The notes beneath the pieces were generated by a model that saw only the letters and a list, made by a program, of their open reading frames with translations, was not told where the DNA came from and did not search any database. A stretch of DNA of 64,000 nt from Breviolum minutum Mf 1.05b.01 (taxonomy: Eukaryota; Sar; Dinophyceae; Suessiales; Symbiodiniaceae), in contig DF239848.1 of the NCBI GenBank assembly GCA_000507305.1, forward strand, positions 1 through 64,000. The letters run 5' to 3'. The position numbers and the translations under genes are program-made. Positions within the stretch are counted from its first letter, which is position 1, and each line of letters starts with the position of its first letter. This document shows, piece by piece, positions 11,221-21,896 of this stretch.

Positions 11221-11900
11221 AGCTGCAGGTGCATCAGTGGGAGATAGAGGATGTGGTGGTGACCCGGCAGAATGCATATATACATACATATATCTGTGAC
11301 TGCTTTTCTCATCTCAGTCCATGGGCTTGAGATCATCTACAAATCATCCACAGTATCATTTATTATTTATGTTGACTTTGCTTCTACCTGAAGCCTACAA
11401 TATGCCTACTTCACCTCATCGCAGTCTTGCAGTCTTCAGCAGTTTATTGCAGACAACCTCAGGCAAATTTTTTGTGCAGCATGAACTTCACACTTTTCGG
11501 ACCAAGTTCCAACAAGTTTCATGCCCAGGAATTGCATGGTCTGAAGGCTGCTGCTCTTAATGGCCAGGTGCAACATGGAATGTTGAATTTCAATTTGGAT
11601 AGAAATTGATAGTGTTGTGTTTGTGAAGAGTCCGGACTTGTCTAGAGGTTTCCTTTGGCGCTTTTGCCCCCGAAACAAATTGAGAAAACTTGAAGGAAAC
11701 TGTGAGAAAGCATCCTCTCAATCAAACAATGCCACATCATTCATCATCGTTCGACAAGAGTTGTCCGTGGCTGTACGCCGCTGATGTCCGCTGTTGTTGC
11801 CAGACTGGTGTGGTCGTGGAGATTCTTCCCATTGGCGAGGATGGGGAGGCAAGCGAAGCATGGAAAAGTGCAGAAAACCCAAGCTGGAGCCCCTGATACT
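11221..11900 (+). repeat. Segmental duplication, unit 3 left part (diverged)
   Basis: From AGCTGCAGGTGCATCAGTGGG onward this resembles 6817 and 9109. The LNGQ exon ends at 11567 before GTGCAA, and the TGVVVEILPIGEDGEA exon starts at 11804. Homology stops near 11850, after GGGGAGGCA, and resumes only at about 14470. Confidence 0.75.
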
Positions 11901-12095
11901 TCTCACAAACCCACCGCAAAACACACAAAGACAGGTCAAGCTGTAACTTTCTTGGGCAAAACTGTTTTTTGCTCGAGACTTGGGTCGAAACTTCTTTCTA
12001 ACTTTGCATATTTCTTTCCAGGGTGGCAGATTTTTATGGAGGTTTGGCCACTTCGAACGCTTTGTTTTGTCCGGAATCGTTGTATTGAAACTACA

Positions 12096-12190
12096 TACCG
12101 TTGATGGTTCAGAAATCCTGCACCACCTGAGATGTAAAAACCCTGGAAATAATGGGATAAACTGGTGCAGGATTTCTTCCATCAACAGTA
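12096..12190 (+). repeat. Family A introner-like element
   Basis: TA at both ends. Left end CCGTTGATGGTTCAGAAATCC and right end GGATTTCTTCCATCAACAG are inverted repeats of each other. Confidence 0.85.
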
Positions 12191-13282
12191 GTACGATTTT
12201 CAAAACCGGATTCTAACTTTAAGATTTTGAGTCGCGAGGTATACAGGCCTCCACTCATTTTGTTTTGTCACGCTGTGAGCACAGAGTTTTCGTCCGCCAC
12301 CTTGGCTGGAGTGGGTTTAGTTTAGACTAAGTTTAGACCTACGTGCCCATGTTTTTTTTTCTAAAAGGAAGCATGGAATACTTTTTTGCTGCCTTAGCAA
12401 ACAAATCTATTTTTCCAGGACTTGTTTAAGGTCTTTTTGCCTGTGCATGGATTTTCCACTCGCGGATCAGTGGATGATCTTCCAGTGGGGTTTTACCCAT
12501 CAAAAAGCACATCACATCCACCCATTCTGTGCGGTTTTGCACCGGTCATCGGTGCCCGTCATGAACTGCTACTAGTAGTAGGATGTAGGACAATACGGGT
12601 TGTGAAGAAAATGATGAAACATCGATGCTGAGATTGGATTCAGTTGCTACATGGTCGAACTCAACGAAACAAACGAAAGAGAGAGAGCCCCCGAAAATTG
12701 ATGGTTGGAAGATGGCATGTCCTTTCAAAATGGTCCCTGTTTAAGGGACATTGGTTGATTTTTATTTTTTTGGGTGGTACCTATTTCTAGTCAGGAAACA
12801 ACCTGTTGGAAAACCACCCTTTGCCCCTTGCAATTTGCAGAGTAAGTTGTGGCCATGTGGAGGGCCACACTTCGGAGACTTCCTGAGGGTAACAACCAAG
12901 GCTTCAAAAAATTAACAGCATAAAGAAATGAACATCAAAACATATACAGTAGTAGAATTCAAATTGCAGAAAAGAGAAGGACAAAGTGGCAAGCAAATAA
13001 GACTAAATAGGATATTGGAGTTGAATGGGCACTTGCATTCAGATTTTATTTCTGTGGCAGTAAAAATGAAGTAGAGAAGCCGGACAGGCAAAATACACCA
13101 ATGGAAAGCTGGCACATGCCGGGTGAAAACCATTTTTTTAGACGTTGTTTGTTGTATGTTTCGGCGTTTGCAATTTAGATGCCATTGAGAAGACAAGAGT
13201 TGAAAAGAGGCTGGTAGATGACAATGTGTTTTCACCAAATTTTGCGACTCACCCACTTTCAATCAGACATTTCAGGCCAAAA

Positions 13283-13537
13283 GTCCTTGAAATTCAACCA
13301 AACGCTTCCAAACTCACAATATGAAAGAGATGATGTGTGATACTGCTGATGGAAGCAATCCTGCACCAGTTGATAGGTAGTTTAACAGTTTACCCATGTT
13401 TATCCCATTATTCACAGGCTTCTATACATCCCAGTTGGTGCAGGATTTCTTCCATCAACAGTATGTCTAAACTTGAATATCTTCTGACTCCATCAGCAGG
13501 CGTCGGAACTCCGGCACCGATGATCACCAAAGACTGA
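13283..13537 (+). CDS. Unassigned 3'-terminal exon pair interrupted by a family A element
   Basis: Removing 13341-13461 (the element plus one TA) joins STKRFQTHNMKEMMCDMSKL to EYLLTPSAGVGTPAPMITKD and a TGA at 13535-13537, one continuous frame. Unspliced, the element introduces stops. The protein family is unknown. Support is the restored frame plus natural-looking composition. Confidence 0.42.
13341..13463 (+). repeat. Family A introner-like element inside an exon
   Basis: Bounded by TA (13341-13342 and 13462-13463), with ends CTGCTGATGGAAGCAATCC and GGATTTCTTCCATCAACAG. Its exact removal keeps the surrounding frame open. Confidence 0.85.
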
Positions 13538-13738
13538 GAACACTGGACATAAACCACAAGAGCAACAATAAATAAAACCATCTAACAACAAAAGCCAAGA
13601 TGTCCTCTTAAAAATAGCAACTTTGTCGGAATATGTGGCAACAAGACGGAATCATGACGAACCAAATGGGCGCCTCTTGCTTTCTAGAAGCATCAGTGCA
13701 GGTAAATGACAGACGAAACTGACTTTTGCGACTGTAGA

Positions 13739-13844
13739 TACCTCCCTGAAAAAAAACAGTTCGCCCCTGAAAATAGGCTATCCCAAAAGGAAACTAGTAT
13801 TCCAAGCATTTTCAGGTGCGAAAATGTTAGTTTGCCGGAGGGTA
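13739..13844 (+). repeat. Family B TIR element
   Basis: TA at both ends. Left end CCTCCCTGAAA and right end TTTGCCGGAGG are imperfect inverted repeats, with the internal family marker CCTGAAAATAGGC. Confidence 0.8.
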
Positions 13845-13959
13845 ACTCTTTAACTCTTGTTCTTTTGTCTTTCGAGGTGCTTCTAGAGGCTTTTAAAGTG
13901 AGGCGTTTGACAATGACGACTTAACCATAGCAGTTAAAAACAACTGCAACAACGACAAT

Positions 13960-14395
13960 TACAATGAGAAAGATAAAAAGCACATATATATATATAGAAA
14001 AGGAACAGGACCAGGAAAACAAAAGGAACAGGAAAAGACCAAGGAAAGCAAAGGAAAGGCATCGAAACGCATGGGAAAAGAAAACGCATCGGAAATGAAT
14101 GAAACATGTCAAAGAAAAAAGAACTAGAAAATGAACCCAGAAAATGGAAGGAAAAGAACGGGCAAGGGACGGGAAAAAGAAAAGCCAAACGGAATGACTG
14201 AAGAAAAAGGCAAAATGGAAAGCGAAATGGAAAAGAAAGGAAGGCAAAAGGAAACGGAAATGGACAGAAAAGTGAAAAGGAAAAGGAAGGAGAAATTGAA
14301 ATGGATGAGGTGATAGGAGGAGAAGGAGAAGGAGAAAGAAATGGAGAAACAAATGGAGAACGAAAAGCAAACGAAAAACAAAACAAAACAAAGTC
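13960..14395. repeat. Polypurine tract
   Basis: About 430 bases are made almost wholly of A and G on the plus strand (GGAAAAG, GAAAAGG and similar units, few pyrimidines). The resulting open frames on both strands are compositional artefacts. It lies inside the DNA that splits duplication unit 3. Confidence 0.85.
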
Positions 14396-14469
14396 CCCCA
14401 AGCCAAGTTGGGAGGTTGGAGCCGGAGCCTTCAAGACTGCCAAACCGAAAAAAACTGAGAATCAACCCC

Positions 14470-14863
14470 CCTTGACTTGGAGGTGCGGCTTGGAGTTCTG
14501 ATACCTGGCCGCGAATCAGCACTAGCAGCTTGGCATGTCTTGGCATTCTCTCCTCCACTTGTCCCATGTCCTGTTGAAAATTTGACAACTAGAGCATGGG
14601 GTGGTAAGCATTGGATTTCGGAATTGGTTTTGAAGTGGGAATTTCGGACCTCCGTTGATGTTTATGACATGTTTATGCCTGCTGAACATAATTTGTAAAG
14701 TTCTTATGCCTATGACATGGACCCTTGCAAACCAAGTCCATCAAGACCAAAAACCTGCACTTTCTCTACAATCAAGCGGAGGTGCATTTCCAGTTCCGGG
14801 CCGTTCCGCGGGTAAAGTCACATAGTCATACCTGTTAGACCATATACGAGTCCTTGTCGCAAG
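14470..14863 (+). repeat. Segmental duplication, unit 3 right part
   Basis: Resumes homology to 7560-7941 and 9868-10217 at ACTTGGAGGTGCGGCTTGG. Contains a 15-base (multiple of three) insertion near 14788 relative to the other copies, just before a conserved GTAAA that may be a splice donor. Confidence 0.75.
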
Positions 14864-15628
14864 GAGGAAGACGAGGAAGCAGAAGCAGCAAGAGAAGCAG
14901 AAGAAGAGGCTGCAAGAGAGCAAGAGCGCATTGCTGCGGAAGAAGCAGCAAGGGAAGCAGAAGAGGCTGCACGAGAGGAAGAACTTCGAGTTGCTAGAGA
15001 AGCAGCACGCTTGGCAATGCAGGAGGCCGAAAGAAAAAGGGAGGCTGCTAGAAGAGCTGAGTTGGAAAGGCAGGCAGCAGAGGAGGAAGCACGAAGGGAA
15101 GCAGAAGCAGCAGCAAGAGAAGCAGAAGAAGAGGCTGCAAGAGAGCAAGAGCGCATTGCTGCGGAAGAAGCAGCAAGGGAAGCAGAAGAGGCTGCACGAG
15201 AGGAAGAACTTCGAGTTGCTAGAGAAGCAGCACGCTTGGCAATGCAGGAGGCCGAAAGAAAAAGGGAGGCTGCTAGAAGAGCTGAGTTGGAAAGGCAGGC
15301 AGCAGAGGAGGAAGCACGAAGGGAAGCAGAAGAAGCAGCAAGAGAAGCAGAAGAAGAGGCTGCGAGAGAGCGAGAACGCATTGCTGCAGAAGAAGCAGCA
15401 GCAAGAAAAGCAGAAGAAGAGGCTGCGAGAGAGCGAGAACGCATTGCTGCAGAAGCAGCAGCAAGAGAAGCACAAGAGGGACAAGAACGTGCTGCACAGT
15501 TGGCAATGCAGGAGGCGGAAGCAAAACCGGTGGCTGGCAGACAACCATTGGATTTTAGTGTCTTCAATTTGGGGGGCCTCAGTCACGAGCTCAAAAAGAA
15601 TCAAAAAGATGTGTTCGATTTTTTGTAG
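14864..15628 (+). CDS. Coiled-coil terminal exon, copy 4 (diverged)
   Basis: Opens after a GCAAG acceptor with EEDEEAEAAREAEEEAARE and runs 254 codons to TAG at 15626-15628. Two long near-identical blocks (ERIAAEEAAREAEEAAREEE and REAARRAELERQAAEEEARR) repeat every 77 residues. The tail differs completely from copies 2 and 3: after AQLAMQEAEAKPVAGRQPLD it ends FSVFNLGG and NQKDVFDFL. The rod is conserved while the C-terminus is swapped, so copies may anchor to different partners. This is an inference. Confidence 0.72.
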   Translation, partial: EEDEEAEAAREAEEEAAREQERIAAEEAAREAEEAAREEELRVAREAARLAMQEAERKREAARRAELERQAAEEEARREAEAAAREAEEEAAREQERIAAEEAAREAEEAAREEELRVAREAARLAMQEAERKREAARRAELERQAAEEEARREAEEAAREAEEEAARERERIAAEEAAARKAEEEAARERERIAAEAAAREAQEGQERAAQLAMQEAEAKPVAGRQPLDFSVFNLGGLSHELKKNQKDVFDFL

Positions 15629-15631
15629 ACA

Positions 15632-15662
15632 CTCAAGACCCTAGACCCTAGACCCTAGACTT
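15632..15662. repeat. Short telomere-like array
   Basis: AGACCCT occurs three to four times in tandem just 3' of the coiled-coil stop codon. It differs from the canonical CCCTAAA unit and may be a simple microsatellite. Confidence 0.5.
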
Positions 15663-15827
15663 GCAGCATGCACCCATGGAGATTGTATTTTTGCACTGCG
15701 GTAAGTTGCACTTTGTTGCTGTTATGTTGGGGGGAGAGAGGTCGGTTACAACCTCGCCAGTGGGTGAAGTCATGGGTTGATCTGTACGTTAACAGATGCA
15801 CTAAGTGAATCTAACATAGCATTTGTC

Positions 15828-15905
15828 AGGAAGCTATCCCAAAACGAAACTAGTCTTCCAACCAGCCATTCTCAGGGGCGAAACATGTTAGTCTCAGGGA
15901 GGGTA
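15828..15905 (+). repeat. Partial family B element
   Basis: Shares TATCCCAAAACGAAACTAG, GTCTTCCAACCA and the right end GTCTCAGGGAGGGTA with family B. The left terminus is absent. Confidence 0.6.
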
Positions 15906-16404
15906 CTACATTTGTTGATCTACCTCTCAGCAGTTGTTGCTGTGTCGTGGTGACATTGTGACTTTTCAGGCAACGAATGTCTTTTTCAAGATTACCATGA
16001 ATGGATGTAATATGGTAGAATTGGGACGTGTATCAAAAACTGGTAGGACACAACAAATCATCAACCAAAAACCCTGGAAATCATCCTCCAAATGAATAGC
16101 ATTTCCAAAATATTTGAAGCTTGAGCGACGATTGGATTGAATCAAAAAGCAAAGGCCCCATTTCTTTTTTGCGCCACGGGTTTTTGAGCACCTTTCCGAG
16201 TGAAAATGTTAAAATGTGCTTGAAAAACCAAACCCGTGCATGACCTAAGAAAAATAATAGACAAGTGACAAGATCCAATTTATACTTTATATATATATAT
16301 ATATGTGACATATTGTAAATGCTGCAATTGCAAGACGTTCAAAGATGCAAACCCCACAGTGTTGCTTGTGATTTTTGCCCCACGACGAAATGTGAATGAA
16401 TATT

Positions 16405-16516
16405 TCTTGGGTTGTCCCCCCTCCCAGTAACGGTGGCAAATGAAGGTTTATAGGGATCCCTACTAAAAAACTGATAATCCTGGTGGTGACTGTTACTCGG
16501 CAAGGGGGACAACCCA
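16405..16516 (+). repeat. Family G TIR element
   Basis: GGGTTGTCCCCCCTCCCAG on the left pairs with GCAAGGGGGACAACCC on the right. Internal AGTAACGGTGGCAAATGAAGG is shared with the copies at 28.2 and 33.5 kb. Confidence 0.8.
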
Positions 16517-17782
16517 ATATTTTTCTAGTTTGCCCCAATGGAACCGATAGATGTCATATCAAACAGTTTTTTATGTGAACATCAGAGTTTGCTCAGACGT
16601 TGGACATTCAAAGCACAGATAGAGACAGTGTTGCCGAGAGAGGGAGAGAGAGACAACACAGACGCATTGCTGCAAAACAAAATAGACATTTGAGGAACTC
16701 TCGCAAAAGAAGGCCGCAGATGAAAAGACAAGGAAAGCAATTTGACAACACGATTCATGACAAGAAATGTCACAAAACAACACAAGCATTAAGTACAAGA
16801 CCTGCAAAACACAAAAAAAACACAGGAGGTTCATTGACAAATTGCAAAGGATGCATTCTCGAGAAGTGGTATTTTCAGCGAATCTTCAGAAAGTATGCCC
16901 CTGAAACAATCCACCGCAGAATTAGTTCGAAGATGCTAGGGGAAACCGAGCTTTAAAGGTTTAGGGAGACACTGGGGCAACTTTTGAGCGGCAACCAACT
17001 GGGCCAACTGTTTTCCTGTAATGCGTTTGAACTCACTACATAGATAAATCATGATCAATCTTGATATATACATATTTTATATACACGTTGTTCTATTGAT
17101 TTTGGGATCTCGAAGAAAAATCTAGCTGCTAGAATTTGTCGACCGAGCATCATTCTTTCTACCCTCGTTGTTCAACAAATCACCAAAGACAATTGAATAG
17201 TCTAGTCGCCTAGTCCGTCACAATACACATAATATGTTTTTACCCATGTGTTTGCTGCTCAAACGCTTCACCTTTTGTTACCACAATGTATATTTTCGAT
17301 TGACTTTTTTAAACGGTGATTTTTATACTTCAGCAAGGAGCTTCTCAGACGATTTCACCCCACAACAAACACGAGAGCAGCCTTATGAAAACGGATCCGT
17401 TGGGAGGTCCCAAAGCTGGGGAAGACTCCTTCAAGCAGCCCAAAGGCTGAGCAATGTTCACCATGGAGTTTTTACCACGGGCCCCGTTGGGGTTGAGCGA
17501 TTTGAATCTACTGTTGGTTACTGGTTCTGAATTCAAAATTTGAAAATCATTGTGAACAGACTTGGGACGCAGTCACTTCACAAATGCTTCACAGTCATAT
17601 AATTAGATATAATTAGCATATTAGGGAAGTCCAGAAATGTAGCAAGTTCAATAAGTTCAGCTTCACTGAGATCGACTGCAATTCTGCTGCCTCAGCCGGG
17701 GCAGGTGATGACATCAACACTCAAGGCAGGACTCGTTTGAGCGATGAAAATAAGGGACCCCGTTTTGTTGTTTAGGGATTAT

Positions 17783-17875
17783 GTAGGGGATGAAATACTA
17801 CCCAGTTAGGTGGGGATTATAATGAACCATGACATAAGGATCCCTGTGAAACAACCAGGATTCAATGGAAAGCAA
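17783..17875 (+). repeat. Family E TIR element
   Basis: GTTGTTTAGGGATTATGTAG at left, ACCCAGTTAGGTGGGGATTA in the middle, and GAAACAACCAGGATTC at right. This is the same order of blocks as eight other copies. Confidence 0.7.
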
Positions 17876-18398
17876 GGCCGTTTTTTTTTCGTGGCTCCCT
17901 ATTAAGCAACCAGTATTATAGAAAGTATCAGAGTTTTTTTTGGTGGCTCATTTGACATTCATTTTGATCTGACTTTTGGAACGGTTTTGATGACGCTCTG
18001 CGCGAAGTCCTTGGTGCCTACTTTGACGAAACCCAAGACGGTTGAGCTTGAGGCAAGGTAAACGATGCGCACGTATCAAGGGCGAAGAGGAAAACGATAG
18101 CAGAATATATCAGGCTGAATTTTGCTTCAATTATATACAGTATGTAGTTCACCAACATATAAACTTCAATATAATTTCAATATCCATAAACTTTATATAC
18201 TATATGTAGAATATATCATTGTGTAATCTGTCTATCCTGCATTGTGATTGTTGTTTGATCGGTTTCTCCAACATCCAGTTTAAGAGCCAATGGTCACTAG
18301 GTCCCAAGACATGGTATATCCTATATTATTATGTTTTAGCTCTAGACCGAAGTGTGTGTAGGGACTGAAATCACTGAGTCTAAATTTGAGTGTTTTGC

Positions 18399-18662
18399 AG
18401 GGGTCAAAAAATGAGCCATATTGGCTTGGGGATCAAATTTCTCTTGCTGCAAGTCGGACTGGCAAGTTGTTTTGTGATTTTCCCATACAAGTTGAGTGGG
18501 GGTGGACCTCGCGAAAATCTCGCCCACCAGGCGGGCGAAACGGTTTGGAAGCGAAATCAGGATGGCATTTTGGTGTGGGATGTGGACTTGGTCAAGAGGT
18601 GGGGGGCCGGAGGGGTAAGGCAAGGCATTAAGGTCTCCCAAAAATACCTAAAAACATTGTGA
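18399..18662 (+). CDS. Possible exon with one hydrophobic segment
   Basis: After a TTTTGCAG acceptor a frame stays open to TGA at 18660-18662. It starts with a hydrophobic stretch (LGIKFLLLQVGLASCFVIF), then a soluble part with ILVWDVDLVKRWGAGG. A second frame is also open over most of this span, so coding is not certain. No family recognised. Confidence 0.3.
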   Translation, partial: RGQKMSHIGLGIKFLLLQVGLASCFVIFPYKLSGGGPRENLAHQAGETVWKRNQDGILVWDVDLVKRWGAGGVRQGIKVSQKYLKTL

Positions 18663-19176
18663 TGGTGTAATTACATTATATATATATATATATACACATT
18701 CACTCTGGACTATCACTATATGTATAGTTATGACTAGTTATGCATATATGTATATATACAATACATATTTTCAAGTTTCATAAGATAAATCGATGCAGCT
18801 TTGAGAGTGCTTCACCATAGAAAGGTGAACAACTCGAGCCCCAACATGTCACCGATAAATTGACATACTTTTTAGTCACCAAATTGTGAATGCACCAGTC
18901 GTCAGTCGTCCAGCAGTTTGTGAAGAACAAAACTTGTAGTCCTTGTGGTCTGTCAATGTACAATTTGACCCCCGAGTCAAGAAAGCTCAACGAATTTATC
19001 CCACTTCAGGTATAATTTGCAGCTTTATTCTTGTTGCCACAAAAATTTATAGCTCACCACTTCTGACAAACGCGAGTTGCTGCGCAAACTTCTGAAATTG
19101 CTGAAGGTTTTTATGAAAAAAACACCCCAAAGAGCAGATCTTAAAAATCATTTTGTGGAAGCAAAAAACCCACTTT

Positions 19177-19331
19177 GAACATGATTGTAGGAGAGGTAAA
19201 GACCTCCAATCCAGTCAAGAAGGGTGACGGACCAGTAAAGATACGAAACTGCTACTTGAATACATCAAGCTGGAAACATCAAATGCAAGGGGGTTCCACA
19301 CTCAAACTTACCCTGTTGTCACGTACCTACT
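19177..19331 (+). CDS. Unassigned exon
   Basis: About 50 codons from near 19180 read MIVGEVKTSNPVKKGDGPVK and continue through NTSSWKHQMQGGSTLKL to a TAG at 19329-19331, which is probably the acceptor or edge of the next intron. The composition is typical of a beta-rich soluble domain. The family is not recognised. Confidence 0.38.
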
Positions 19332-19735
19332 AGGAATGACATCGATATCCTGGCTTTGGGCAAACATTAGCACAATGGAACCGTGTCGTTTTTTGGCAGG
19401 TCAGAAAGTGACAAGTATGGCTTTTCACACAGTAGCGGAAAGGCGGAGTATCTCAAGGTGCAAGTCGTGCTGTTTTGTTGTTTTTTATGACTTAGGAATC
19501 TTAAAAGACATTCCGCTGGCACTAGGAATGCGGAATGCTGCTATTTCATGTCATTTCCCAACTGTATTTCTGCAGGTCAAAGTGAGCCCTTTGACGTTTC
19601 TATACGTTTCTACTCCTTGATGTTCCCATTCCCGCAGATTGGGACGTTTTCCCTCTAAAACGATCATCATATTTTGACGAACGGTCAAGTTTTGGAACGG
19701 TTCACCGTGGGTCAGACCATGGGCAGCAGAAAAAT

Positions 19736-19813
19736 TACCCTCCCTGAAACTAACATAGACTAGTTTCCTTTTGCGATGGCCTATTTTCAGGTGCGAACCG
19801 TTAGTTTCAGGTA
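19736..19813 (+). repeat. Family B TIR element
   Basis: TA-bounded: TACCCTCCCTGAAACTAAC on the left and GAACCGTTAGTTTCAGGTA on the right, inverted with respect to each other. Confidence 0.75.
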
Positions 19814-19967
19814 TCCGGTATCTTCCATTTGCCACGATTTGGACTGCACCGAAAAAAAGCTTGGCCAGTCCATTGGTATTGCAGAGAATACGCCTGAAGT
19901 AGATGGCCCACAGGTAGGGAGCTCAGGTGGTTGTTTGGGCTTTCTGAATCATCAACAGTATGTGGGT

Positions 19968-20066
19968 GTTTCCAAAGATAATGGTACCCCCAAATCATCC
20001 ATTCTAATAGGGTGTTCCATTATAAACCATCCATTTTGGGGCACCCCTATTTTTGGAAACATCCAT
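19968..20066 (+). repeat. Family I TIR element
   Basis: GGGTGTTTCCAAAGATAATGG and the complement-like GCACCCCTATTTTTGGAAAC at the right end. Internal CCATTATAAACCATCC recurs in the copy at 38.9 kb. Confidence 0.7.
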
Positions 20067-21126
20067 GTACTGGATCAACTGAAAAAAGAAACTTGTGGAA
20101 AGATCGCAAATTTGGGTGGAAAGAATCGACTCAACACTCAAACCGTGCGCAATTTGGGCAGGTCCTCTTCATCCGCAAAATTGGTGTGGATGGTCTGCTT
20201 TGCGCATGGAATGAGGCCAAGATGTGTGGCATCATTGTTGGCGGATCTGACCGAAAAATCGGAACACGTCATCCGTAGAACATGGTATAGATGATATTTG
20301 TAAGTCTGGAAGTTGAATATATTCTCAATATATTCTCTTCAAATCTCTTCATGCGTGCCTATCTTGTAATATCTATATATTCCATGGACTTATTATATGT
20401 GATATGTGTTTAACCCAGTATAAGTACAATACAGTATATTTGTTAAAAGGGTAGGACAAGTGGTGCACGATGTTGCCCATCAACCATATGTTAGTTGACC
20501 GGAGTGTATCTGTAAAAGGGCACCTTAGTCATAAACTTTGCAAGTTGAATTCCTCGTCGATTCACGAGTTACTTACAGCCACTGGAGTCAGGCACATGCT
20601 GATTCGGTGGTCCAGCCAGGCCTTGTCCTTAATGCGGGAAGTTTGATTGATTTGAGGTAAGATCCACCCCCTGGAAATTAACGGCTGGAACCTTAAAAAG
20701 ACCCAGGGGGTTCATGGAGGTTTAGGTGTAGATTGATCTTCCAAATCACCTAAACATCATCCAATCCAAAAAGAAATATCATCTTCCAAACCTCCATGAC
20801 TTTGGGTTAAACATGTTATATATATAATTTTTCTGGAGGGTGTTTTCCAGAAAAAGATGTATATAGATTGGTGAGATCATGGACCTTCAAAGGCCCTTCA
20901 GTTGTTGCCCGGTTGCATCTGGACAGACCCCTCCTTCAACCTTAATCAGGCCTCATTAAACACCCTTCAACCTTAATCATGATGGAAGAAAATCCTAAGA
21001 AAATGGATTTAGAAAAAAAAATCAGGAAACTTAGGATAAACTTAGGCAGGTTTTTCCATCTTCTCCCATCTTGGACGACCAAAAAAAACGCAATGTTTTT
21101 GTTGAGGCGATCGCATAGATAAAGTG

Positions 21127-21300
21127 AATGGGAGAGGCACAATGGATCAGATGGCGCAGGAGACAACCTCGAAGTTCATGTCGTGGATTGCTGGGTGGAT
21201 TGGTGGATTGCTTGCTGGTTTGATTTGCATTGTATGGATCTTTGAGGGAGAAAAAGATGCTCCCCGGGTTCCCTGGGAATGGTTCGGATCCCACGGGAGG
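21127..21300 (+). CDS. Possible exon encoding a membrane segment
   Basis: Open frame with a hydrophobic Gly/Trp/Ile-rich stretch (WIAGWIGGLLAGLICIVWIF) flanked by polar residues (MDQMAQETTSKFM before, EGEKDAPRVPWEW after). It looks like a single-pass membrane segment. The exon edges were not determined and no family is recognised. Confidence 0.3.
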
Positions 21301-21555
21301 AAGGAAGTTTTAAAATCTTCTTCGGACCTTTACAAGGGGCATAGACGGCAGTTCCAACTGGAGAGGTTTTTAGTTGTTGCTGTTACTACCCACCCCCCCA
21401 AAAAAAACCTTGACAACTCGGAGATTAAATCCGAAGTCTGAACCTTCATCGACTTTTTTGGGTATCGGTATCGACAATTCGTGTTTGAAAGGGCCCAGGG
21501 GTGTAAGAAAAGGATAGGAAAAGCATCCATTTGAAAAAGGGAAATCATCTTCCAA

Positions 21556-21636
21556 CCCTATAGGATCCATGTATGGTATATCTTCCTACATTTGCCATAA
21601 AAATTCAACTGAATACCATACATGGATCCTATCGGA
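21556..21636. repeat. Family F palindromic element
   Basis: TATAGGATCCATGTATGGTA and its complement TACCATACATGGATCCTA face each other across a short spacer. Confidence 0.85.
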
Positions 21637-21796
21637 AGCATAATTTTTTCAGGGAAATCGGGAAATCCTGACTTCCAGACTCCTTAGCCCTCAGGAGTTG
21701 CGAGGGCTCGGGTGCCAAGCCAAAGTGGGCCGTATGTTTGGAGTGGTGGTGTTTTTGGAAGTTGGAAAGGATGAACAAAAGGTGTTGAAAAAAAAA

Positions 21797-21896
21797 TCCT
21801 GAAAATTAACATGGAACTTAAACATTGCCCAATTCAAAAGCAAAATCATCTTCCAAACCTTCATTTTCAGGTTCTATGTTAATCTTCGGGGGTGTA
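21797..21896 (+). repeat. Family J TIR element
   Basis: CCTGAAAATTAACATGGAAC at left and GGTTCTATGTTAATCTTCGG at right are inverted repeats, with ATCATCTTCCAAACC inside. Confidence 0.75.

Noticed and set aside
13921-14588. Minus-strand frames of 150-170 codons, rich in Phe/Ser/Leu
   Set aside because: Shadow of the polypurine tract. No splice or domain signal.
5527-15604. Other open frames on both strands over the coiled-coil exons (Leu-, Cys/Phe- or Ala/Ser-rich)
   Set aside because: All are shadows of the GCA/GAA/AGA codon repeats. Only the Ala/Glu/Arg frame has consistent splice phases and sensible tails.
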